Notes: generated from the sequence alone by a model not told the origin. Shown: positions 21,948 to 35,000, counted from the stretch's first letter. The stretch: 64,000 nt of DNA from Combretum micranthum (GCA_024138025.1 JAMXBD010000064.1:2046001-2110000); one strand, 5' to 3'. Numbers and translations: made by a program.

Positions 21948-22781
21948 TGTTAAAGATGAATTGATTGTATAATGGTTGTCCTCTTAAAAAAAGGGAAGAT
22001 TATTGAATTAGAGGGTCCAAGTTAAATTTTGATAAGTAAATACATTACAAAATTACTCAATTAATAAAGTTACATTAACTGATAAAATGTGTTTGAGATA
22101 GAATATGCTTATCATTGTGCATTATATATATTGTGCTTGTATTGTTTGCAAAGTTATGGGACCTGATTGTACTGCAGCTAGTATCAGGATGCAACGTGCT
22201 AACATTTGGACGCTAGACATTTTTCACATGATAAAAAACATTTTGATCATGGTACAATAGACTAACGTTCGGAAGCTAGCGTGGTTCATAATCTTATGTG
22301 CTCTATTTTACAAATGACAAATGAATGGTAGCTTGTGGCATCAAGACGTTAGTTGACAAAACAAGTTATTAAAAGATTTAATGCAAGGGCAACTTTTGAG
22401 GGAAAATTTTCAATGGCCAAATCTTTTGGAGAGCCTAGAAAGATAAAGTCTTTGATAGATGATGAATGGTTGGAAGGACTAATGATTTGCAAACAACTAC
22501 CAAAACAAATCTTTCATTATTCTTGTCTCTTGTACTTAATATTTGCAATTTTGTTGTGACAATTTGGAGTATTGTCATTGAAAGCTTGTAGTTGCATTGC
22601 TTGTAAGGCACTATTGATTGAGTGAGGATATAAGTCGTGCCTTAGGTGTGAATTTGTGTTTAGTTAAAATGCACTTAGTATTTAATTGTGTGTGATTAGC
22701 TGGTTGTATTTTGGTGTAACTCCTCATGAGCAAATTACTATGTTTAATAAAGTTTTTATGAAGTCCTCCATTAAAAGACAA
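21948..22781 (+). repeat. putative 3' LTR of the copia relic
   Basis: Starts TGTTAAAGATG immediately after the polypurine tract. It contains ACGTGCTAACATTTGGACGC and GTTCGGAAGCTAGCG blocks like those of large copia LTRs, and an AATAAA signal at about 22746. The right boundary (near AAAGACA) is a guess and no 5' LTR partner was found upstream of 19600. The 68-codon ORF at 22353 has no recognisable family. Confidence 0.45.
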
Positions 22782-23322
22782 CTATGAACTTTTGGAGAAT
22801 AAAGATCGGCATGACTCACTCAAAAATGTTTTTTTTTTCCTTCTCCGACTCATTTTCACTCTCTAAGAACTCATTCATGAACGCATTTCTTTCTGTAATT
22901 ACTCCCACCATACATAAAATTAAAACAACTTTTAGGCTTGGTAGCTCTTATATCACTTCTATATTCATAAAAACTTTAGTTATGGTTTCGATTCATCAGT
23001 ACTAATCCCCAATTGAAGAACCCATTTAGTTGAATATGGGTTTCACAAAACCACTAGTTTGGGCAAATGCCATCGATTTTTGGATGACAAGCATAGTTTC
23101 TTGAAGTTACTTGGCAAGCATATCATGTGGCCAGAAACGATTTAGATGGTTTCAACAAAGGAATAATGGCAAATTAATTGCCTGTAATTTTGCTTTTTGA
23201 TAATTTATTATCATTTCTTTAAATTTCAACAAGTTAGTGCTTATACTTTCAAAGTATATATAATTCAATGTTTGTGTTAAGTAATAATTTGCTGAACCCG
23301 TGAATGTTTATTTTGATGAAGA
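22782..23322. other. gene-free intergenic DNA
   Basis: No recognisable gene. At 23165-23290 a partial copy of the MITE that follows (ATTTCAACAAGTTAGTGCTT...) can be seen without termini. Confidence 0.35.
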
Positions 23323-23594
23323 GATAATGGCTCACTAAGTACCTGTACTATCAGTTTTTGGCAATTTAGTACCATATCTTTAAATTTTGACAAATTACAA
23401 CAAAAAAGTGATTAATATATCTACTTGGTCTACTATTATCCAATCATTAAAATAATTGTTCATCAAATTATTACTCAATATAGACACTGAACTGCAGGTA
23501 CTTTGAATATACAAGTACTAATTTGTTAAAATCTAAAAATATTGTATAAATTGCTAAAAGTTGAAAGTACAAGCACATAATTGATATTATCCCT
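23323..23594. mobile_element. foldback MITE, AAGGGATAAT family
   Basis: The left arm (GAGATAATGGCTCACTAAGT) pairs with the right arm, whose complement begins AAGGGATAATATCAATTATG and continues GTGCTTGTACTTTCAACTTT. Both arms contain GGCAATTTA and ACAAATTA motifs. Related partial sequence occurs at 25996-26330. Target duplication not resolved. Confidence 0.6.
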
Positions 23595-23849
23595 TTGAAC
23601 AAATATATATATATATATTTTTTCTTTTTTTCTGTTAGCTTTTAATATTTTGTTCATATAAGGTACTCACATGTGTGCTCCTAGTTATAAATAATATCAA
23701 CATTTATTAAAGAGATTTAGGTAATTTCTTTATAAACAAATTAACATGGTCATCTCTTGGTAAACTGGCATAAATCACGTGCAATTCTTTTTTTTTTCTT
23801 TTCTAATTTTAAGGAAAGAAAATTTGCAAAATTAAATACCAAAGGAGAC

Positions 23850-25203
23850 TGATGTGTGTATGATCACCAAGTCTAAAATTTATAATCCAATTAATTCAGA
23901 TCCACATAAGGCAGCGCACCTATCTTGTAGTATGGAAATTAATTCGAATGTCGTCCTAAGGATCTATGGGCAATTACTAGTAATATCCTTTCACCACTAT
24001 CTAGTCTAAATTATCAAAAGATTGTATTAACCCTAATGATTAATTATACTAATAATTGACAAACCCTAATTATAGAATATGAGAGCTTTCTTGAATTTAA
24101 TTTAATTCACAACAATGCTCCCAGTTTTGATCCACCCTAACCCTTAATACTTATGATAAATTTAACTGATGAAAAAAATCAAATCTTGAATTGCAGGGTT
24201 TCTAAATTAAACCAATTACTCTCTTCAAGTCAATTGATTCCTAATTTTACATGAGAAAATGGGAATCTCTTCCTTCACTCACGCCAATGCAAAATTGCAT
24301 TAAACTCACAAACCCTAAATAAGGATTTAATCTTTATGGTAGAGATTCGAAGTCTCCTTATGTCTAGGTGAAACATGAAAATTTATCATTCATGTAAGAT
24401 CTATCCTATTAGTTGAAATCTCTTTCTACCTAACAAGAATCAAACAAGCAATAATCCTGGCCAGAAAATTATCACAAGACAATTAAATCACATGAATGAA
24501 TTCAAGATCAAAACTTTTCATCAATTGATAACAATTCCAGGGCATGAGTTAGGGTTTCACAAAACCTAGGGCATATAAATCTACTCTTCCATATGATAAA
24601 CAATAAAAATAATAGATCTAGAAGAGTTTAAATAAAACATAATGACAAGAACCCCTTTTGAAACAATTGTTGTGACTCCGGATGTTTGTGGCGCCAATTC
24701 TTCTTGAAAAGCTCTCCAAAAGACGACCTTTAGGGTTAAGAATGATATCTAACTCCTCCTCTCTTCCAAACAATGAAAGAAGGCTGTATTTATACAAAAT
24801 TCTCATACACGGTTCCTCTACACGACCCGTGTAGGTCGGGGAGTGTACAACATAATTGCAACACATTTTCCTTTGTTATCATGTGTACACTACTCATCCT
24901 ACACTACCCGTGTAGCTCGGGCCGTGTACATTGAAAATGCTGATTTTTCTTCAAGTTTATCCTCCAAATCTACACTAGTAGTATATAATTACTAGTGTAT
25001 GACCAGCAACTTCATCTAGGCTCCATAATCCTTCAATAACTTGCTTCTTTCATGATAAATCTCTTGAAAAACTCATTGTTCCATAATCATCCCTGAAACA
25101 ATAATTAACCCAATAAAAATTCTTTTCTTTAATGAATTACTCAACTAACATATAAAATATGCTCAATAATGCACAAACAATGAGGGTCTTAGGACACTTA
25201 TCA
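23850..25203 (-). mobile_element. solo LTR
   Basis: A 1354-bp sequence with TGATGTGTGT at its left edge and ACACTTATCA at its right, so TGAT...ATCA termini. It is flanked by a perfect 5-bp duplication GAGAC (23845-23849 and 25204-25208). On the minus strand a TATA motif (TTGTATAAATACAGCC, complement of about 24783-24798) supports minus orientation. Two GTACACGG/CCGTGTA-rich blocks near 24810-24925 form local inverted repeats. No internal domain follows, so intra-element LTR recombination is inferred. Confidence 0.85.
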
Positions 25204-25208
25204 GAGAC

Positions 25209-27060
25209 ACCCAATCTTAACTTATTTAAGTATCCTATTTGAAAAGAAATAAAATAAATTTTAGATTAAATAGTGTTCTGAATATTATAGTATGTAATTT
25301 TTTTTCAATGATTCATAAATCTTGTAACTAAGTAACATGAATACCGATCTCTAAGAGAGTACTATTGTTTGTTCAATTATACAAGTTAATAGTTTTATAA
25401 GAAGTGACATCAATATTGGTTAAGATCTTATTATACAATGTGTTTGGGGACTTTCAATAAAAGTGGAACTTAAAGAAAGTTGTGGGAAAAAATGAAAAGA
25501 AAAGAAAATAACAAAATATATTAATTTTATCCTTGTTTAGATATGAAGAACAGAAATAAAAGGAAAATAAATAGAAAACTTGATACCATTGAATAAGGAA
25601 AAAAATTCAAATTATAAAATTATCCTTATTTTTTCTCATTCAAAGTATCTTTCTTTTCATCTCTATCTAGTTTTTAAGGAAAAAATTGTTGAATCAAACG
25701 AGAAAATTGCAGACTTTGACATAAATGTTCTTAAGAGGTCGTTTTCTTCTTGATAAAGAGTGGTTTATGAGAAAAAGAAGGAGTTGAAGATGTAAATCTG
25801 TGTCACTGCCTTATTTATCTTTTCTTCTTTTCATAGATATTTGGTTAATTTACTCGTATTTCAACCAATTTCCTTGGTTTCTTTGCTCAAAATTGAAGAG
25901 AAAAAAAAAAGTGCATGTTAAGTGAATGTCTCATGTCTTTTCTTTTGATTCATTCAATTTCTAGCATTTGCAAAATTAGCCAAATACATATTTTCAGGTT
26001 AATGGCAAATTATGTGTAAATACTTTCAACTTTTCGATATTAAGTACCACATCTTTAATTTTAGCAAATCAGTGCTTATACATTTAAAGTACATGCGATT
26101 CAATGTTTCCGTTGAATAATAATTCAAAAACTTATTTTGTTGTCATGATAATATAGATGGAGTATCGTACTTTCTCTATTTTGCTATAATCTATCAAAAT
26201 CTAAAGATTTGATACTAAATTACAAAAGTTAATAAGATAGACACTTAGTCTATTATTATCCAATCATCAAAATAAGAAAAAAATTCCTCAAATTATTGCT
26301 TGACACAAATAATTCACATATATTTGGAAAAAAACAAACACTAATTTAGATCTAAAGAAATATTACTAAATTTAAAATAAAAAAGAAAAACTAAAGTACA
26401 ACAGTTAGCCATCTATTATTCCAACATTTTCTATTAATTGCCATAGTTATTTTTCAACTTCCCTCTATTTTTACAATCTAAATATAGCAAAAGACCGTAT
26501 ATATTGATTCCACATCCAAATTCAACCGTCTCTCTCCTCTCTCTCCAACCTTCAAATCCGACTCTTCCAAAACCCTATGACCCCTAATCTACGAGAAATA
26601 TTTAATCCCCCAACTTTCACCAATCTCACTTTAATGCTGTGTTTGGTAAAGAAGAAATTGATGGAAAACAAGAGAAGTCGGTAGAAGTTTGGCGTTTGGT
26701 TTATTAAAATGAGAAGGAAAAGAAGAGAAGTTAAAAGAAATTGGTAGGAAGATGACCTCTTCATTTCTTTTCAAAATTTGGATGGAAACGCAAAGAAACA
26801 AAAAAATTAAAGTAACATTACAAAAATACTCATAGAAACAAAATTAAGTTAAAAAGTATTAAATATTTTAATCTATTTATATCAATATTTTATCTTACAT
26901 CCTTTTATTTTTATATTAATAATCCAAAATAAAGAATATAATCCTCCTCCCCTATCTTTTATTTATTTATTTTTTTTCCAGCAGATTTTACTTGCTTTTA
27001 CAGTTTTTCTTGGTAAATTAGATTGCCAAACAGTGTGTAAAACACGCTCATGCCCCTAGT
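25209..27060. other. gene-free AT-rich DNA
   Basis: At 25996-26330 a decayed copy of the 23323 MITE family can be traced. The remainder shows no gene. The ORF at 26552-26764 (minus) lies in low-complexity sequence. Confidence 0.4.
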
Positions 27061-27090
27061 TTGTCCATCAACCATCCCGAAAACGCAAAA

Positions 27091-28430
27091 ATGGCATTCA
27101 ATTCAATAGCCCATTGCCATCAATCCCGTTCCTCATCCTGCAAACACGTCAAACACGAATCTTCCTCCACCACCACCACCATCACCACCGCCACCGCCAC
27201 CACTACCAACAGCAGTGACCTCTTCACTTCCGATTTCCCAACCGAATCCCACAGCATTAGGTTTCACGAGAGGTTCGAAACCAGACCAGTAGATTGCGGT
27301 CGAACCTTTGACCAGATTTAGTGAAATCCATCACCAACCCCTTCTACGACTCCATGAAGACAACGGTGTTTGGAAGATGCTGGAACTGCCCGATTCGACG
27401 TATCCAAACATAGTAAGAATCTTCTATTCCAACTTAACTGCTGGAAATGTCTACACTGATTTATGGGAACCCGAAAGCCCTGGAAATCTGTTAACTTCCT
27501 TTGTTGATAGTAAACCTATAGTGATTTGCTCGGATTCGATATCCCGGGTTTTAGGAATTGCTCCTGGTGGTGTAGTTATGCCCAACAAGCAAAATTTTGA
27601 TGGTAGTGAAATTTGTAGGGTTTTATTCAATGATCCTTCGATCAGTACCCGCACTTGGCGTAATGCGGTTGAAAATGTTAAACGAAAAGTTTGTCTGTTG
27701 AGCATAGGATTGTTCATTTTGTGATTACTTTTGTTTATAATCCGCGGTTGGGTAATCATGCTGGGATAACCAATGAGGACTTGTGGCTCATAGGCAATAT
27801 TGTTAGTGGAAAGAAAATCGATTTTGGGCAATGGGTTATCAATAACATGAAAAAGGCTCCTAATAAGGACTCCCAAAGGTTGCCCTATGGTCGGCTTATA
27901 TCGTATTTGCTTAAATTTGAACATGTTGGAATAGAGGATGATCGCCTTGTTAAGTCTCCTTCTATCAAATTTACCACCACTACTCTCACCAGGTCAGGAT
28001 TCGTATGTCATGGGAATTGGTGGCGTAGGGATGCTCCTGCTGTTGATAACTCGGATGATGGGGAGAATGGAGTTGATGTTGTGGATGAAGCAGCAGAGGA
28101 GGATGTGGATGGGGCTGATCATGGCTCCATTTCATCATTGAAACGTCAATATCGAACTTAATGCTAATGTCAATGAGGCCTGTGAAGAGATCCAACGAAT
28201 GCACACCAGGCTTGATGCTCAAAACTTTAGCAGTTAACAACATAATGAAGCAATTCCGTCTTCAAACAAGGCACTTCCAGGGTCTTTATGCAGCCCAAGG
28301 CCTTCAGTTTCCACCTCCATCATCACCAGAGCAATTACTACTCATGCCTGTCATTCATTTTGGTGATGCTTGGGACCACTATTTTGCGTGCATCTCGGGG
28401 CTAGCTAGAAGATTTTGTGTTGTATTATAG
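27091..28430 (+). pseudogene. PF20167-type (putative plant transposon protein) gene with frameshifts
   Basis: The start at ATG 27091 reads MAFNSIAHCHQSRSSSCKHV, with Thr-rich low complexity and then RFHERFETRPVDCGRTFD. The reading shifts one frame near 27305 to continue RFSEIHHQPLLRLHEDNGVW, with IVRIFYSNL and ISRVLGIAPGG. It shifts again near 27690 to HRIVHFVITFVYNPRLGNHA, PYGRLISYLLKFEHVGI, then an acidic Asp/Glu tail. Beyond 28160 two more frames carry NVNEACEEIQRMHTRLDAQN and FRLQTRHFQGLYAAQGLQ. Order and spacing match the domain found in many plant ORFs once labelled transposon proteins. Whether the shifts are real or consensus errors is open. Confidence 0.6.
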
Positions 28431-28555
28431 TTAACAGGAGTTTTTCTTGCATCTCAGGGCTAGCTAGAAGATTTTGTTTTGAATTATAGCTATCAGGATT
28501 TTTTCTTGCATATCAGGGCTAGCTGAAAGATTTTGTTCTGTATTATAGCAGTCAC
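28389..28555. repeat. three tandem copies of a 59-bp unit
   Basis: TGCATCTCGGGGCTAGCTAG (28389), TGCATCTCAGGGCTAGCTAG (28448) and TGCATATCAGGGCTAGCTGA (28507) each start a unit continuing AAGATTTTGT..TATTATAG. The first unit overlaps the 3' end of the PF20167-type ORF, the rest lies in its presumed 3' UTR. Confidence 0.85.
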
Positions 28556-29161
28556 TTAGCTGGCTTAATGAAGTTCCGCATGTAATTGCATGTAGGCCAG
28601 GATTGTGCTTGTGTTGCTGTGTGTATATATATGCGATCATGTCAACTCACTTTTCGCTCTTGGGCACTTCATATGATTGTACAGTTTCATCTTCAGTCGA
28701 TATAGTAAATTAATTACCAGAAAACTTGTCATTTTTTGCTCGTATGTCTTTGCTAGGACTGCTTCTGCTAGACCTGTTGTTATTGTTAATTGGACAGCTG
28801 TGGAAGTGCAATTATAGCTAATTCATTAAGCACACCATGGAGAAAGTTACTATTGGCTGTTGTGAAAAATGCAGGTAGTGAGAAAAGTTGTAGAGGTTGG
28901 TCGTAGTTGACTGCTATTAATGTTGACATTTTTTGTTCTATTCTAAGAGCTACAGCTTTGTTTCTGCTAATGTTGAAAATGATTGTTGTTTTTTGAATAA
29001 ATAGAGAATGATGGCTGCTAATAATCTATACCATTCTCTAATATATATTGATTGTTTGTTATTATTTGTAAAATGAAAATGAAGTATTCTAGTATTGGCA
29101 AGTTATTGACGTGTGTTATTTTCCATTGTCAATTTCATCCTAAAGTGGGGAGATTCTATGA
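28556..29161. other. non-coding DNA up to composite insertion
   Basis: No ORF or repeat termini that I can support; probably 3' flank of the PF20167-type gene. The last bases (29162-29166, GTGAG) are the left target duplication of the composite insertion. Confidence 0.4.
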
Positions 29162-29166
29162 GTGAG

Positions 29167-29440
29167 TGTAATGGTTGTGCTATGGGTGTATTGGAGAGGC
29201 TTATATGCATGTAAAAAGGGTTGAGCCAAACCCATGTGGGACAATCCTTCACACCATGTGTAGCAGTGGTCCCCAAAAGGCTGTGCGCGAGAGAGTCTTC
29301 CCGGTAAGGACTCCGGGGCCCACAGATGAGGACGATGCTACTGCGAAGTGTAACGCTGGGGAAGCCCACATGACTTACACCAAACCCCCCTTTTTACATG
29401 CATATAAGCCTCTCCAATACCCCATAGCACAACCATTACA
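29167..29440 (+). repeat. TIR unit A
   Basis: About 274 bp with ~57-bp inverted termini (TGTAATGGTTGTGCTATGGG onward to AAAAAGGGTTG). The GC-rich centre, arbitrarily called +, contains CCATGTGTAGCAGTGGTCCC and ends GGGGAAGCCCACATGACTTA. The linker GACTGTC (29441-29447) follows. ORFs across the centre recur in every unit and are not conserved proteins. Confidence 0.85.
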
Positions 29441-29447
29441 GACTGTC

Positions 29448-29717
29448 TGTAATGGTTGTGCTATGGGTGTATTGGAGAGGCTTATATGCATGTATAAAAG
29501 GGTTGGGTTGTAAGTCATGTGGGCTTCCCCAGCGTTACACTTCGCAGTAGCATCGTCCTCATCGTGGGCCCCGGAGTCCTTACGGGAAGACTCTCTCGCG
29601 CACAGCCTTTTGGGGACCACTGCTACACATGGTGTGAAGGATTGTCCCACATGGGTTTGGCTCAACCCTTTTTACATGCATAAGCCTCTCCAATACACCC
29701 ATAGCACAACCATTACA
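29448..29717 (-). repeat. TIR unit B, inverted centre
   Basis: Same unit with the centre inverted relative to A (TAAGTCATGTGGGCTTCCCC comes first). Because the TIRs are symmetrical only the centre reveals orientation. The linker GACAGTC (29718-29724) follows. Confidence 0.85.
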
Positions 29718-29724
29718 GACAGTC

Positions 29725-29998
29725 TGTAATGGTTGTGCTATGGGTGTTATTGGAGAGCTTATATGCATGTAAAAAGGGTTGAGCCAAACCCATGTGGGAC
29801 AATCCTTCACACCATGTGTAGCAGTGGTCCCCAAAAGGCTGTGCGCGAGAGAGTCTTCCCGGTAAGGACTCGGGGCCCACAGATGAGGACGATGCTACTG
29901 CGAAGTGGTAACGCTGGGGAAGCCCACATGACTTACACCCAACCCTTTTTACATGCATTTAAGCCTCTCCAATACACCATACCCACACAACCATTACA
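29725..29998 (+). repeat. TIR unit C
   Basis: Centre in the same orientation as A. The right terminus carries small indels (TACACCATACCCACACAACC). It is followed by GT and then the first base of the gypsy LTR at 30001. The last ~36 bases recur at 49261-49294. Confidence 0.85.
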
Positions 29999-30000
29999 GT
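29964..30000 (+). repeat. left copy of ~34-bp direct repeat flanking the gypsy array
   Basis: CCTCTCCAATACACC...ACAACCATTACAGT immediately precedes the array. The same sequence, without the indels, starts immediately after the array at 49261. It takes the place where a 5-bp target duplication would be expected. Confidence 0.75.
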
Positions 30001-32048
30001 AATAAGTTGTAACGCCCTAAAATAAGGCATTACAACCCGCCACGTGTCCCTCTCTTAAAAGAGACACGCAAAGGCTCTAAATCCCAGTACCACAAAATAT
30101 AAACATATAAAAATCTCCATGAATCAACATTTAAGGATACTCTAGAAGGAACAAAACCCATGAAACCTGTAATTTATAACTTTCAAGTATCTCCTATAAT
30201 CTAAACAAAATCCGAGTTGGCAAAACCAAAGTCAACAATAATTCAGAAAAGATCTAACTTCCAACTTGAAATCATATAATTCTGTTTAATAAACAATTAC
30301 ATAAAAACCAATACTTCAAATCCTCCAATCGATAAATAATCAAAATATTGTTTCAAAAATCTTCAAAAACTCAAGAAATCCTTTTCATAGGTCATGTATA
30401 GCATCCTATTCCTCTGCAGTATAGTCAGGTCCACTATCGCCATCCCCATGATCAAAATACAAGTCATAACCAGACAAGTTATAAACAATATCTCCATCAC
30501 TTGCACCTGATAAAGAAAGGAATGAGCGAAAACGCCCAGTACGCCAATCCACAAACAAAATGCAAATGCACAAACAACATGTATATATACGTGCAACTAA
30601 CTAAATGCAAACAATAGGATTATTATCTTCATTAAGTCTGCAAAACAACACAGTTTTAGAATCATAGATCTCTGATCCCAAACTTGGTTACTCAGACTCC
30701 TGAAAAACAATTATATATCGAAAATAAATAATTATATATATATATTGGTGAATGGGTACTCCCCAAACACCCGCGGCTATATGCCAATAAACCTTTATCT
30801 ACCGGAATCATCTCCAAGTGCAATCTCCACTACGGACAAACGACACACAAGGATCATCAGGGTGCCTCACCAAGTATCACTGTCTGCCAGGTCTTACTGG
30901 TCAAAGCCAAAGACATCCAAAAAAACAATTTAAGCCAAATAGATTAAGTTCATTTTATATATCTGTTCCTACAGGCAACAATCAGAAAACTAAACCTGCA
31001 AGCAAATACAACAAAAAGGAAAAGGTCGTACCTTTTCCAATTCCTGGAACAATTTCTCCAAATCCACAAATCCCTTATGAACAACAATACAAAATCTCCA
31101 AATCCCTGATATACAAATAAAAAAGAAATAATGTAAATCCTCAACCCATACAACCCAAATGTATCAATCTCCAAAACCCTAACCTTTTATGGAAACCTAA
31201 CAACAAAAATTTCTCTTTTCTATCAAACTCCTCAAAAACTCAAAGAACATATCTTTCTCTAAAAACCTAATATGGAAATCCACATAAACAGACAAATCTC
31301 TCCATAAAACTGAACTTTTATAGAACCTTTGATTTAAAGGATGAGAACTTACCTTTAATTCTTCCTGAAACCAAACCTTAGGTTTTCTTCATTTATCATT
31401 AGATAAAAACTCCAAAAAGAACAACTTCCTCCAAAACCCTAGATAGATAAACCAACAAGAACAGACATGATATATCACTAATCGTTCCTTTGTTTAAATC
31501 TACGATTAAAAAGACATAACTTACCTGATTTGAATCTTGATCCTTGCTTGTTTTCCCGAAAGATTGGATCTTGATAAAAACTAGGGTTTCCAATAAAAAT
31601 CCCTTCAAAATCCAAAAAAACCCTAAGGAAACGAAACGATATATGAAGAATCTTGATAGATAAAGGCAAGATTACTTACTCTTGATCCAAATCTGATCTC
31701 CCTTGATTTTGTTCTTCAAAAACACCCAAAAACTCTCAATTCTCTCTTTCTGGTCAAAGGAAGGAGGTTACAAATGAAAAACACGAACCCTAGGATTTCT
31801 TATAACAGCACAGGAAACGAAAGGACACCTCATGTATTATATGCCTGCCATATAATACACATAAATAAAACTTATAAGGATGGACCATAAAACCCTCTTA
31901 TTTTTCAGCATATGACAACTTTTACCCTTTATCATAATTTATTGAAGATTTACTATTTTTAAAGACTTGTTGACCATAGAACCCTCTTATTTTATAACAA
32001 ATGACAAACTTACCCTTCTTTATAATTTATTTATCTTTATATTACATT
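30001..32048 (-). repeat. gypsy LTR 1 (outer 3' LTR)
   Basis: About 2048 bp. The shared sequence extends past TGTAACGCC (30008) to AATAAG at the left and past ATTACA to TT at the right, so its ends read AAT...ATT on the minus strand. The left copy has GTTGTAACG where the others have GCTGTAACG. Long CDS-like ORFs in it are AT-rich noise repeated in all LTRs. Confidence 0.9.
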
Positions 32049-35000
32049 TCTCCCCTCCTAAAAGAAACTTTCGTCCTCGAAAGTTACCCAATCACTATCT
32101 CCTTTTTATCCATGCATCCATTGGTTTTGTCACTCCTTTTCTTCTTGTTTCTGATTCTTTACACCATATTGACCCATCTTCATGTTTATATCTGCTAGCT
32201 AGAATTTAATTCCATCAATGTTTCCTTAATTCTTAACTTTCACCACTCAATTGGATTCACTTCCTCCGTTACTTCACACACACCTCTTGACTATAACTTA
32301 AACTTATTAACAATATTCATCAAGAAATCTTTCCTTGACTTCATTGTATTAAATCTTCAATTCAGTTTCCTCGATCGATGTTTAGAAAGCTGAAAATCTC
32401 ATAACTATAATTCCAAATTTAAATTCCAAAAGTCAATATCTTACATTAACTGGAGCTCCAAATGTCACTATGTTACTTCTACTTCCATTGATTCAACTTA
32501 GTTTTTATCCTTATTGTTCCATATAAAAAAATAATTCACATCACTTGCATATCATTCATCTAATCTCAAAATACTCATTAACTAACCATACTTCTTTAAT
32601 ATGTTTTCTCAATCTCCAATATATTTTCTTATATTTTCCATCAATATATACATGAAGATTAAAATTAGTACTTATGTCCTTAAGTAAACCTTTAAAATCA
32701 TCGGATGACTTCTAACTCTTCCTTTGACATCATTACTTCTAACGTTCCGATAATTCTTTGATATTTAGATTACTAATGCACTTTGTCTCCAGGGTTTCAC
32801 CATACAAATCCATTTATTGGCCCAATATTAAGTGATTGTTCTTCACTTGGATTTGATATCCTTATATAACTATTAAATTTACTTCTCAACAAAAGATCTT
32901 CTTTGATTATATACTTTTATCTTAATTCATAAATCAATCATTACATCCTCTAATACAATTGTATATTACACTGTAGAAAAATTCAATCCAACTTATTATT
33001 TGACCATTATACTTTACCTCTAATTACCACCATTTCCATTGAAACTTCTTTAGGACGTATTCACCTTTTAATCCTTCAAATAACAATCAGAAAACTCAAA
33101 TCACGAAATTTAAGATTTTTCAACCCTAACTCTAATGATCAAACCTTACATTGCTCTGTCATTTCATATGATCATAGCATCTATATCTACTAGTCAGTTT
33201 TATCACCCCTGTTAAACACCATAAACAATCCACAACTTTTACTTATTCATCGTACTTTTCCAATTGTCTTCCAAAACTTGTATTGCTTTTTATATAACAA
33301 TTTATATCTTCATATAAATTTTCTTTAAGAATCATCTCAAATTCATCATCATAGATTAATATAGATGTCATCCTTGTTTCACTATCCATAGATTTCCGTA
33401 ACTCACTAAGATCATATTTCCTTCTTGCAATGGCCATTTCACATGCACATTCATATCTTCATAGGATTTAAGTATTCTCTAATTTATATTGGTTATCTCA
33501 ATATTTTTTTTTCTTCAACATAATCTTTCTCATGTCATCTAACAAATATCGCTCTAAGGTGACCAAAGCCACTAAATTCTCATTCCTCTTCCTACTCAAG
33601 TTTCTGCCACAACATTCGCTTTTCCAGGGTGATATTGTATATCCGCATCAAAATCCTTTATTAGTTCCGACTACCTCCTTTGTGTCATATTCAAATCTCT
33701 CTAGTTGAAAATACTTCAAACTCTGTTAATTCATGAAGATTTTGCACTTCTCATCAAGTAATTAATGTCTCTAACTTTAATGTATGAACTATGACTGCCA
33801 GTTCCATGTCATGAGTGAGTCAATTCTTTTCATAAGGCTTTAACTATCTAGATGCATATGCTCTAATTTTACCTCCTTGCATCAAAACACAATCTAGATC
33901 TTGTATAGAAGCGTCAATACCAATAATGTACTATTCACTACTTACTAGCAAAGCTATCACGGTGCAGATACTAACTTTTCTTTTAACTATTGGAAACTAC
34001 TTCCACAATTATCATCCCACACATACTTCACTCCCTTTTGAGTCATTCTTATTAAAGGATTTAGAAATCTTGGAAAAATCCTCTACAAATCTCCTGTAAT
34101 ATCTTGTTGTTCCTAAGAACTTCTAATTTCCAACACATTCTTAGGAGTTGACCATTCCCTTATAACTTTTTCCTTTTCAGGATTTACTGAAATTCCATTT
34201 TCATCCACAATATGTTCTAAGAGAAACATGGCTCAAAACTTATACTTGGTGAGCTTGGCATATCACTTTTCTTCTTGTAACATTCTCAAAACTAATATCA
34301 AATGTTCTTCTTTAATATTTGAATACGTGAAAAACATCATCAATATACACTACACAACGAATTCATTTACTCTTTAAAGACCATTTTTCATAAGATCCAT
34401 AAATATAACTGGGGCATTTATAAGATCAAAAGCATAACCACGAATTCATAATGCCCGTATCTAGTCTAACAACTGTCTTTGAAAATATCATCGGCTTAAA
34501 TCTGCAGCACTACTACAACGGGTACTTATTCTTAATCATCACTTGGTTTAACTCTTTATAATCTATACATAACCTCATGTTCCCATCTTTCTTTTCACAA
34601 ACTCACTGGAACTCCTCAAGGTGATACGATTGGTATAAAGAACTTCTTCTTAAGCAAGTCCTCTGTTGAACTTTTAATTCCTCCAATTCATCAGAGCCAT
34701 ACGATACGGTACTTTAGACTTAGATAAGCTATTGATACTAAATCAATACAAAACCCTATCTCTTTTTCAAGCGGTAGCCCTAATAGATCTTCTGGAATTA
34801 AATCAAGATATTCTCTCACTATTTGTATCTTGTAGGATCGGTCTTTAATTCATCTCCTATTGTCAAAATTATCATTTACTAAAACTGACTTTTCCTACAA
34901 CTCATATGTAAGCAGCATTGAAGGTCCTTGCACTTCAAGCTTATACATAAAATGATCTCCATCCAATAAACTAAACTCCACAACTAGATCCAAATACAAC

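Noticed and set aside
24618..24866. 82-codon minus ORF
   Set aside because: It lies inside a solo LTR near its TATA box and has no known domain.
29175..30002. Overlapping 70-112 codon ORFs in both strands of the TIR units
   Set aside because: They recur in both orientations because the units are palindromic, have no start context and differ by frameshifts between units. They are a consequence of GC-rich inverted repeats.
33243..33437. 64-codon minus ORF in gypsy internal region 1 as integrase
   Set aside because: It shows no zinc HHCC or DDE motif. It is degenerate sequence downstream of RNase H and is disrupted in the other copies.
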